Shown in pieces: positions 1-4,825 of a DNA stretch of 7,799 nt. The stretch comes from Eubacteriales bacterium (GTDB taxonomy: Bacteria > Bacillota_A > Clostridia > Lachnospirales > Lachnospiraceae): the NCBI GenBank assembly GCA_030527765.1, contig JAUNAE010000173.1:1-7799 (forward strand), given 5' to 3'. Both the position numbers and the translations under genes were made by a program. Under the pieces are notes generated by a model. It searched no databases, had not been told where the DNA came from, and worked only from the letters and a program-made list of their open reading frames with translations. Numbering within the stretch: the first letter of the stretch is position 1; every line of letters starts with the position of its first letter.

Positions 1-16
1 TATTTATCCTCTTCAT
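1..16 (-). CDS. Possible start of a leftward gene cut by the window edge
   Basis: An ATG (complement of 14-16) begins a reading frame M-K-R-I-N that runs off the left edge. It is preceded at 6-nt spacing by AAGGA (complement of 22-26), an acceptable ribosome site. Five residues do not allow identification. The SCIFF maturase (scfB, a radical-SAM protein) is normally encoded just downstream of scfA, so this could be its start, but nothing visible proves it. The site overlaps the end of the 37-codon frame at 26-139, so translational coupling is possible. Confidence 0.25.
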
Positions 17-25
17 AACTTATCC

Positions 26-139
26 TTACAGCCCCGAAAATAAAGCGAATATTCGCAATCTGCGCTTTGATACTTGCTCATAAGCACTGAAGTTATACAG
101 ATATACGTCTCTCACGTAATCATACGTATTCATGAGCAT
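26..139 (-). CDS. Doubtful 37-residue reading frame downstream of SCIFF
   Basis: This frame starts MLMNTYDYVRDVYLYNF and ends RRLRIFALFSGL. AAGGA lies 13 nt upstream of the first ATG and 19 nt upstream of the second, further than usual for an efficient start. It shows no domain, signal peptide or membrane segment. Its 3' half covers a palindrome (45-56) that resembles the element at the right end of the window, so the frame may be an accidental reading of a repeat. It could also act as a short leader for the gene starting at 16. I would not name it. Confidence 0.2.
   Translation of the reverse strand: MLMNTYDYVRDVYLYNFSAYEQVSKRRLRIFALFSGL
45..56. repeat. 12-bp perfect palindrome, possible degenerate repeat copy
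   Basis: GCGAATATTCGC is a perfect palindrome. On the minus strand it follows GAGCAAGTATCAAAGCGCAG, which loosely resembles the plus-strand sequence GTGCAAGATACACGCAATTT preceding the GCGAAT dyad near 7754. The two window ends may therefore carry inverted, diverged copies of one dispersed element. This is pattern matching by eye. Confidence 0.3.
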
Positions 140-221
140 AGGACAGTTACTTTCCTTCTTATATTATATTCTGACAGCTATTCACAACCAGATTTCTAAT
201 CCCAAATAGTTTCCTGTAATC

Positions 222-254
222 AAAAAGATAAGCAGCGGATAAACCGCTGCTTAT
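222..254 (-). terminator. Rho-independent terminator of the SCIFF gene
   Basis: A perfect 11-bp stem (228-238 with 244-254) has a 5-nt loop. On the minus strand it is followed by CTTTTTG (complement of 221-227). It begins 24 nt after the SCIFF stop codon, so most SCIFF transcripts should end here and any gene further left would receive only read-through or need its own promoter. Confidence 0.85.
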
Positions 255-278
255 GCAAATTCTGTTCCACAGCCCTAT

Positions 279-419
279 TTATTTGTGCTCGCAGCTCTGG
301 TTTCCTACTGTACAGGAAGTTTTGCAAGCAGACTGGCAGGAAGTCTGGCACTCGCCGCATCCGCCTTTTTTAACGGTGTTCTGCAGATTTTTTGTATTCA
401 ATGTTTTAATATGCTCCAT
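279..419 (-). CDS. scfA: SCIFF ranthipeptide precursor, six-cysteine peptide
   Basis: This 46-residue peptide starts MEHIKTLNTKNLQNTVKKGG and continues CGECQTSCQSACKTSCTVGN, ending QSCEHK. It is a near-perfect match in length and pattern to the SCIFF family of Clostridia. The leader is about 20 residues, followed by six cysteines at 21, 24, 28, 32, 36 and 43. In this family a radical-SAM maturase with extra iron-sulphur clusters joins a cysteine sulphur to a threonine side chain. In the Clostridium thermocellum homologue, as I recall, the bond is Cys32-Thr37, and both residues exist here at the same numbers. The mature product is a small modified peptide (ranthipeptide), with proposed signalling roles in some clostridia. 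AAGGAGG (complement of 427-433) lies 7 nt before the ATG. The gene has its own promoter and terminator. Its maturase is not in the window, which is the main oddity. Confidence 0.95.
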   Translation of the reverse strand: MEHIKTLNTKNLQNTVKKGGCGECQTSCQSACKTSCTVGNQSCEHK

Positions 420-451
420 TTTGAGTCCTCCTTAGAAAATATTCTTCGCAT

Positions 452-480
452 AGTATAGCATAGATTAGAGCGTTTTGAAA
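452..480 (-). promoter_or_regulatory. scfA: Promoter of the SCIFF gene
   Basis: On the minus strand TATACT (complement of 452-457) is preceded by TGC, an extended -10 element. A poor -35 TTTCAA (complement of 475-480) lies 17 nt upstream. The predicted leader is only about 25-30 nt, ending in the strong ribosome site at 427-433. The good extended -10 makes a dedicated SCIFF transcript likely, separate from the upstream surface-protein gene, for which no clear terminator is visible in 481-560. Confidence 0.65.
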
Positions 481-560
481 GCTTTTTTTCATTCGCCCGA
501 TTCTTGCCAAAGGATTCCCGAACTCTTACAAACTATGTTCAGGAAGTGCCCTTTAATTTA

Positions 561-2138
561 TTATTTTCTATTGAGGAGCCAGATCAATGCACCTGCGATA
601 ACTGCGCAGGCAAGTATTGCAAGGACGATAAACAGAACAATCGGAGTGTTGTCTCCTGTTTCTACGTTCCTTGTATTGGAAGTTTCCGGAGTTGGGGTGA
701 CATTCTGATTCTGAATGTTGCTGCCCCCGTTTGTGGAACCATTATTTCCTGTCTGACCATTTGATGAACTGCTGCCACTATTATTACCGCCGTTGTTTCC
801 GTTATTGTTATTTCCGTTGTTTCCCGGAGCGGTGGTCGGTGCCGCAGTTGTTGTATTCGGTACCGGTGTCGGAGTCGCATAGTTGTTCTCTGCGATATCA
901 CCACCTACGACCGGAGTACTTCCGGCAATCCCAAACGGGCTGAAAGAATGGGTACTGAAAATCAGTGTACTTCCATCCAGTGTCGGAACAATGCTTTCTA
1001 CTGCGCCATTATCGAGAAGATGTTCAACCGTGTAATTATATCCCGCAGTAACCGGAATCATCACACTGATGTACTGACCATCCGGAATTTCATATTCAGT
1101 ATTATTTTTCAGATCCCAAAGTTCAAACTCATAAGATTTGAAAATCTTCGCATCAGATGCATTCGAGAATTGATATGCGGAACCATCTGAAACACGGAAC
1201 TGTACATACCACGGAAGTTCCACACCTGTAACACAGATTCCGCCGCTGCTGTGGTTGATTTCTCCCTGAACGAACATCTCCTCTTCTGTAAGATCCTCTG
1301 CTGCAACGTCCGGGCGATCATCTACCGGGAGATCCTGGTCAAAAATACTCTCCGGAGTCGGAGTTACTGTAATCTCAGTCTCCTGCGTATTCTCACCTGC
1401 AGCCGGTGTCACAGATGCATTCGGATCTTCATCCGCACTGTCCTCGGACTCTGCAGCCGGTGTCACTTCCGGTTCCTCTGTTGGTACCGGAGTCTCCTGA
1501 GCATCGTCTGTATCTGCATTTTCTGTATCTGCATCTTCTGTATTTGTATTGTCTGCATCATCCGCCGGTTCGTCTGCCTCTGCAGAGTTCTCCGGTTCAT
1601 CTGCATCCGCTGCCGGATTCTCATCTGTCACTTCAGTTTCATCCGCATCGGCAGGTGCTTCAGTCGTTCCATCATCTTCATCTTTGACAGATTCTTCTGT
1701 TCCTTCCGGCTCCACGGTCTCATCCGACTGTTCTTCTTCCGGTTCTTCAACACCCTCTTCCAGATCTGTAATTACGACTGTCACATATCCACGAAGCTTG
1801 CCTGCACCGGAATCCCATCCGGAGACACCGGAAAGATCCACGTCTTTTCCCGGAACAAAGACAACTTCGAAACTCTCAGACCGCTCATCTGCATACTGAC
1901 TGTCATCAGCCCACTTCAAGGTTCCATATGAACTCTCCGGAAGACGGATATCAGAAAGTCTTGCAGGACTTTGAATAGTTATATTATCCGGAATCAGCGC
2001 ACTCACCTCAATTTTGCCGGATGCATCGGATGCAAAAGTAGCAATCCCCGGGGCTCCGAATAAAGATGCTGAAACCGCTGCGGCCGCAAGGAATACGGTT
2101 GTCCTCTTAAAATGTTTTCTCATAACACTCTTTCTCAT
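561..2138 (-). CDS. Secreted, anchored surface protein with acidic spacer
   Basis: The protein has 525 residues. Residues 1-37 are a signal peptide: a basic start, a hydrophobic core near 15-30 and cleavage near TFAS. Residues 42-125 (LSDIRLPESSYGTLKW...FVPGKDV...VTVVITDL) resemble the small Ig-like repeats of clostridial surface proteins. Residues 126-290 are a Glu/Asp/Thr/Pro/Ala-rich, strongly acidic spacer. Residues 300-405 form a second probable beta domain ending STHSFSPFGIAG, like the FSPY-type endings seen in many Firmicute exported proteins. Residues 420-490 are a Thr/Pro/Asn/Gly linker, followed by VETGDNTP (492-499), a hydrophobic segment (500-522) and NRK. This tail has the architecture of a sortase signal, but LPXTG is replaced by VETGD. 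GGGAGGT (complement of 2143-2149) fixes the ATG at 2138. The likely role is a cell-envelope stalk or adhesin; the ligand is unknown. Confidence 0.8.
   Translation of the reverse strand: MRKSVMRKHFKRTTVFLAAAAVSASLFGAPGIATFASDASGKIEVSALIPDNITIQSPARLSDIRLPESSYGTLKWADDSQYADERSESFEVVFVPGKDVDLSGVSGWDSGAGKLRGYVTVVITDLEEGVEEPEEEQSDETVEPEGTEESVKDEDDGTTEAPADADETEVTDENPAADADEPENSAEADEPADDADNTNTEDADTENADTDDAQETPVPTEEPEVTPAAESEDSADEDPNASVTPAAGENTQETEITVTPTPESIFDQDLPVDDRPDVAAEDLTEEEMFVQGEINHSSGGICVTGVELPWYVQFRVSDGSAYQFSNASDAKIFKSYEFELWDLKNNTEYEIPDGQYISVMIPVTAGYNYTVEHLLDNGAVESIVPTLDGSTLIFSTHSFSPFGIAGSTPVVGGDIAENNYATPTPVPNTTTAAPTTAPGNNGNNNNGNNGGNNSGSSSSNGQTGNNGSTNGGSNIQNQNVTPTPETSNTRNVETGDNTPIVLFIVLAILACAVIAGALIWLLNRK
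1507..1566 (-). repeat. 15-bp tandem repeat in the acidic spacer
   Basis: Units of 15 bp (1507-1521, 1522-1536, 1537-1551 and a diverged fourth at 1552-1566) share TCTGTATCTGCAT on the plus strand. They encode repeated five-residue blocks such as E-N-A-D-T in the acidic spacer. The unit is a multiple of three, so copy-number change would lengthen or shorten the spacer without breaking the frame. Confidence 0.7.
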
Positions 2139-2320
2139 AGTTACCTCCCTAAGTAATATCTAATCTGTCACACAAGCTTCCCGGTTTTCAAATATTCCAT
2201 CGAGCACAAATACACTCAACTGCAATCAGTTGAGAATATTTTTCACCTCTGTATATCTCAGGCTTCACCGGGAAAAGAGCTCATATGACAGGAGTACTCT
2301 CACATAGTTATACGAGCTTA
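2139..2320 (-). ncRNA. Long structured 5' leader of the surface-protein gene
   Basis: The leftward promoter at 2327-2355 predicts a start near 2320, giving a leader of about 180 nt. Three helices can be read from the sequence. The first is a 9-bp 5' helix pairing 2310-2318 with 2278-2286, with one G-U pair. The second is an 8-bp helix TTCCCGGT/ACCGGGAA pairing 2267-2274 with 2178-2185. Enclosed by that is a hairpin with perfect 8-bp stem CTCAACTG/CAGTTGAG (2215-2222 with 2227-2234), extended by 5 more pairs beyond a single mismatch (2209-2213 with 2236-2240). CCUG...CAGAGG between them could add a short third arm. The ribosome site at 2143-2149 lies just outside. The consensus sequences I know for T-box, SAM, lysine, cobalamin, c-di-GMP and M-box RNAs are absent. 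Whether it senses a ligand, binds a protein or only stabilises the mRNA is unknown. Confidence 0.5.
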
Positions 2321-2331
2321 TGTGTAACTAT
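2304..2331. promoter_or_regulatory. Inverted repeat over the surface-protein promoter
   Basis: ATAGTTATAC (2304-2313) and GTGTAACTAT (2322-2331) form a 9-of-10 inverted repeat with an 8-nt gap. The right arm covers most of the leftward -10 element and the dyad spans the predicted transcription start. CACATA (2301-2306) and TATGTG (2319-2324) form a second, interleaved dyad. The position suits a repressor site, but no regulator is identified and part of the left arm also belongs to the leader's first RNA helix. Confidence 0.4.
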
Positions 2332-2355
2332 ATCACTTTTTTACGTTTTTGTAAA
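2327..2355 (-). promoter_or_regulatory. Promoter of the surface-protein gene
   Basis: On the minus strand -35 TTTACA (complement of 2350-2355) and extended -10 TGATATAGT (hexamer complement 2327-2332) are separated by exactly 17 nt. Each hexamer matches the sigma-A consensus at 5 of 6 positions, making this one of the two best promoters in the window. The predicted start near 2320 leaves a roughly 180-nt leader. Confidence 0.75.
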
Positions 2356-2545
2356 CATTTTGTAATAATCTTATGCTAATTCATTACATTTCCTTTAAAG
2401 TTTGTGTGTTCTACAAAAAAATTCAAACGGAAGAGTACAATTAGTATATAGTAGTAAGAGCAGGAGTTTCTTTACTCTCTACTCTATAGTATTAAGCTAT
2501 TTATTAAGCAAACCTTCAACAAGTTACATAAAGGAGAATATTTTT
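2332..2545 (+). promoter_or_regulatory. Rightward control region and leader of the CNNM gene
   Basis: No gene is supported here. A candidate promoter is TTCAAA (2422-2427), 17 nt, then TATATA (2445-2450). A weaker alternative is TTGTAA (2349-2354), 17 nt, then TATGCT (2372-2377). Upstream, TTTTGTAA occurs twice in tandem near 2347-2365. A hairpin with stem arms 2457-2467 and 2474-2485, interrupted by one mismatch and one bulge, sits early in the leader. The leader ends in AAGGAG (2531-2536). No Mg2+-sensing M-box was recognised, although the downstream gene belongs to a Mg2+ transport family. Confidence 0.4.
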
Positions 2546-3826
2546 TTGAAAACAGATCTATTGATACAGGGCCTCTGCATACTGCTGATGGTTCTGTTAT
2601 CCGCATTTTTTTCCAGCGCAGAAACTGCAATGACAACTGTAAACCGCATTCGAATCCAATCCCTCATAGAACAGGGAAACAAACGGGCAATCATTCTCGA
2701 CAAAGTAATCTCGAATTCCGGAAAAATGCTCAGCACCATTCTTATAGGTAATAACATTGTCAATATGGCAGCTTCTTCTCTTATGACAACGCTTACCATA
2801 GAGCTGTTCGGAAATATATATGTCGGTATTGCAACCGGTCTTTTGACCCTGCTGATCCTGCTCTTCGGAGAAATCACCCCAAAAACTCTGGCGACAATCT
2901 ACTCAGAACGAGTAGCCCTCTCCTACGCAAGAATCATTTACGGACTGATGCTTCTGCTCACTCCTCTTGTATTTCTCGTAGGAAAACTGTCCAGCGGGGT
3001 AATGTATCTTCTCAGAATTGATCCCAACGCCAAAGCAAATACCATGACTGAACATGAGCTTCGCACTCTGGTAAATGTAAGCCAGGAAGACGGAGTCATT
3101 GAAAACGAAGAAAAACAGATGATCTACAACGTGTTTGACTTTGGAGATTCCAAAGCAAAAGATGTCATGATACCGCGAATTGACATGACTTTTGTCAATG
3201 TCACAGACACCTATGAAGAACTCATGAATATTTTCCGCGAGGACCGTCATACAAGATTTCCGGTATACGAAGAGAACACAGACAATGTCATCGGAATTAT
3301 TAACATCAAAGATCTCATGCTCTATCCGGAAAACACGGAGTTTTCCATTCGCAAGATTCTTCGCCAGCCTTATTTCACTTACGAATACAAGGCAACGGCA
3401 GATTTGATGGTAGAAATGCGAAAAGCCTCCGTAAATCTTGCCATTGTGCTTGACGAATACGGATGCACGGCAGGTCTTGTCACTCTCGAGGATCTTCTCG
3501 AAGAAATCGTCGGTGAAATCCGTGACGAATACGATGAAGATGAAGAAGAAGATCTCATCGAAATCCAACCAAACCGCGAATACATTGCCCTCGGTTCCGC
3601 CAGACTCGATGACATCAATGATATCCTTCATATTAATCTTTCCTCAGAAGATTATGATTCTCTTGGAGGATACATAATTGAAATTCTCGATTCACTCCCG
3701 GTGCAGGGACAATCCGTTACTCTGCCTGATGGAATTCGCCTCGTTGTAGACGAACTTCACAACAAACGAATCGATCGGGTTCACATCTGGCTTCCGGAAA
3801 TTTCCGAGGATACAGAGGAACAGTAA
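2546..3826 (+). CDS. CNNM/CorC-type (hemolysin C family) membrane transporter
   Basis: The 426-residue membrane protein has the full family layout. A CNNM (DUF21) domain with about four membrane segments covers residues 1-160, showing FFSSAETAMT (21-30), GNNIVN (68-73) and FGEITPK (107-113). A CBS pair lies near 205-330, with DVMIPRID (206-213) opening it and LDEYGCTAGLVTLEDLLEEIVGEI inside the second repeat. An acidic linker (327-340, DEYDEDEEEDL) follows, then the C-terminal CorC/HlyC transporter-associated domain (about 341-417, SLGGYI at 372-377). Family members in Staphylococcus and Bacillus protect cells against excess Mg2+ and probably export it; the old haemolysin name is misleading. 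I place the start at TTG 2546, 9 nt after AAGGAG (2531-2536). A longer in-frame GTG start at 2402 has no ribosome site and would add 48 atypical residues. The gene is monocistronic, ending at the 3830-3881 terminator. Confidence 0.93.
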   Translation: MKTDLLIQGLCILLMVLLSAFFSSAETAMTTVNRIRIQSLIEQGNKRAIILDKVISNSGKMLSTILIGNNIVNMAASSLMTTLTIELFGNIYVGIATGLLTLLILLFGEITPKTLATIYSERVALSYARIIYGLMLLLTPLVFLVGKLSSGVMYLLRIDPNAKANTMTEHELRTLVNVSQEDGVIENEEKQMIYNVFDFGDSKAKDVMIPRIDMTFVNVTDTYEELMNIFREDRHTRFPVYEENTDNVIGIINIKDLMLYPENTEFSIRKILRQPYFTYEYKATADLMVEMRKASVNLAIVLDEYGCTAGLVTLEDLLEEIVGEIRDEYDEDEEEDLIEIQPNREYIALGSARLDDINDILHINLSSEDYDSLGGYIIEILDSLPVQGQSVTLPDGIRLVVDELHNKRIDRVHIWLPEISEDTEEQ

Positions 3827-3829
3827 ATT

Positions 3830-3881
3830 AAAAATCTTCAAGCCCACAGCCGTCATCTCCTGTGAACTTGAAGATTTTTTT
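3830..3881. terminator. Bidirectional terminator between converging genes
   Basis: AAAAATCTTCAAG (3830-3842) pairs with CTTGAAGATTTTT (3867-3879), and an inner CACAG/CTGTG stem (3845-3849 with 3860-3864) caps it. T runs lie on both strands: 3875-3881 for the plus strand, the complement of 3830-3834 for the minus strand. It begins 3 nt after the CNNM stop codon. The DUF218 stop codon (complement of 3880-3882) sits inside its T tract, so one structure serves both genes. Confidence 0.9.
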
Positions 3882-4470
3882 ATTTCATATAAATCCCAAA
3901 TTGTTTTGCGATTCGGCTTACTTCTCCCATAACCGCATCAATCCCCGCTTCTGTCTCTCTCCAGTTATCACGCCTGATACCATCCAGATCACAGGCAGAT
4001 ACATAAAATTCTGTTTCCGGATAAAGAAGCTGATAATATTTCAAAGCTCTTCTTGCATGATAATTTCGACAGCAAAGAATCGCTTTTCGAACTTCGATTC
4101 CTTCCCTGTCGGTCACTTTTCTGGAATTCACCGCATTCTCATAAGTGTAAGTAGCGCAATCTTCCTTGAGAATTGCTTTTTCCGGAACGCCATTCATCAT
4201 CAGAACATCCTTCAGAAATTCCCATTCCGTACGATAATCCTTGTGATACACTTCTATTTTCTGCTGAACGCCGACAAATTTCCCAAGAGTGACACTATAC
4301 CTTCCACTTGGCAGTACAAAAGGTGCAAATCCCTCTCGATAAAGCTTGGCAGCCCTCTCTGCCATCTGCGGAAACCCATTTCCCGGTACAAAAATGACAT
4401 CCGCCTTCTGCGGCTCACCCTCAACAAAAATATATTCTTCTATCTCTCGAAAAATTGCGTCTTGCAACAT
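3880..4470 (-). CDS. DUF218 (YdcF/ElyC-like) family protein
   Basis: This 196-residue soluble protein has no signal peptide or membrane segment. DUF218 landmarks run in order: ADVIFVPGNG (23-32), ERAAKLYREG (38-47), LPSG (53-56), then KEDCATYTYENA with following NSRK (102-118), ILCCRNYHARRA (131-142), and RDNWRETEAGI (167-177) near the end. The family has a Rossmann-like fold; some members (YdcF) bind S-adenosylmethionine and others (SanA, ElyC) are linked to envelope integrity, so the reaction cannot be named here. GGAGG (complement of 4480-4484) lies 9 nt before ATG 4470. The gene is alone between a divergent ABC operon and the shared terminator. Two candidate promoters lie upstream; the better has TTGTTC (complement of 4594-4599) and TATACT (complement of 4571-4576) 17 nt apart. 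Confidence 0.85.
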   Translation of the reverse strand: MLQDAIFREIEEYIFVEGEPQKADVIFVPGNGFPQMAERAAKLYREGFAPFVLPSGRYSVTLGKFVGVQQKIEVYHKDYRTEWEFLKDVLMMNGVPEKAILKEDCATYTYENAVNSRKVTDREGIEVRKAILCCRNYHARRALKYYQLLYPETEFYVSACDLDGIRRDNWRETEAGIDAVMGEVSRIAKQFGIYMK

Positions 4471-4651
4471 ATCAACCCACCTCCGAATTTCACGTTTGTA
4501 AGAGTAAAACGTTTATTTTCAATGCAAGTATAACATTTCAAGTTCTCGAAATCTCCAGCTATTTACCTCAAGTATAAAGCCACTCCTGTTTATGAACAAC
4601 CGAAATTTGAAAGTTTTCGAAAAAAACATGAAAATCAGCAAAAATTACTCA
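4471..4651 (-). promoter_or_regulatory. Leftward promoter region of the DUF218 gene
   Basis: No gene is seen here. The best leftward promoter is -35 TTGTTC (complement of 4594-4599), a 17-nt spacer and a good -10 TATACT (complement of 4571-4576). A second TATACT (complement of 4527-4532) lacks a -35. A short dyad, CGAAA (4601-4605) with TTTCG (4615-4619), lies between the divergent promoters and could bind a shared regulator, though it is short enough to be chance. Confidence 0.45.
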
Positions 4652-4680
4652 TTGACTTTGTGACATTAAAGCGTTATAGT
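4652..4680 (+). promoter_or_regulatory. Promoter of the ABC transporter operon
   Basis: TTGACT (4652-4657) and TATAGT (4675-4680) are separated by 17 nt, each 5 of 6 to the sigma-A consensus. Transcription should start near 4687, giving a leader of about 140 nt before the first gene. Confidence 0.8.
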
Positions 4681-4692
4681 ACTAATATCGTA

Positions 4693-4747
4693 ATTTGATA
4701 AACATCAAATACACAACATCCATTGCTATATATCATTCATATAGCAA
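4693..4747 (+). promoter_or_regulatory. Two perfect inverted repeats in the ABC operon leader
   Basis: ATTTGAT/ATCAAAT (4693-4699 with 4704-4710, 4-nt loop) begins about 6 nt after the predicted transcription start, a typical position for a repressor operator. TTGCTATAT/ATATAGCAA (4723-4731 with 4739-4747, 7-nt loop) follows. Neither is followed by a T tract, so neither is a terminator. No T-box core or Trp-rich leader peptide is present. The remaining leader, 4748-4811, holds nothing else recognisable before AGGAGG at 4812-4817. Confidence 0.55.
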
Positions 4748-4825
4748 ATCATGAAAACAAATTACAGGCAACGGAACTTCAAAAATCTCTATTGAAATTT
4801 CGAAGCAAAACAGGAGGAACTTATT

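Noticed and set aside
253..435. Rightward 60-residue frame across the SCIFF gene.
   Set aside because: The minus strand encodes the SCIFF precursor with a correct ribosome site and terminator, so the rightward frame is a shadow.
1507..1566. Short tandem units as a CRISPR array.
   Set aside because: The 15-bp units are contiguous without spacers and lie in frame inside a coding region.
1251..1931. Long rightward open frame (226 residues) rich in Cys, Arg and Ile.
   Set aside because: It lies antisense to the repetitive acidic spacer of the surface protein. Its composition mirrors the low-complexity coding strand, and it has no ribosome site or family resemblance.
2215..2234. Hairpin CTCAACTG-N4-CAGTTGAG followed by AATATTTTT as a rightward terminator.
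   Set aside because: No rightward gene precedes it. It fits better as part of the leftward leader RNA, where the stem extends beyond a single mismatch.
2450..2545. M-box Mg2+ riboswitch before the CNNM gene.
   Set aside because: The leader is too short and no M-box conserved segments are visible. Only one imperfect hairpin is present.
2903..3631. Leftward open frame of 242 residues opposite the CNNM gene.
   Set aside because: The opposite strand encodes clear CNNM, CBS and CorC domains. The leftward frame shows no motifs and is a shadow.
3862..4533. Rightward open frame of 223 residues opposite the DUF218 gene.
   Set aside because: The DUF218 motifs and ribosome site are on the minus strand. 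This frame would also start inside the terminator.
4751..4795. 14-residue upstream frame MKTNYRQRNFKNLY as a leader peptide.
   Set aside because: It has no ribosome site and no tryptophan codons, so it does not suit amino-acid-sensing attenuation.
4681..4825. T-box or Trp attenuator in the leader of the TrpX-like operon.
   Set aside because: The leader is only about 140 nt, I see no T-box core or antiterminator, and no terminator precedes the first gene.
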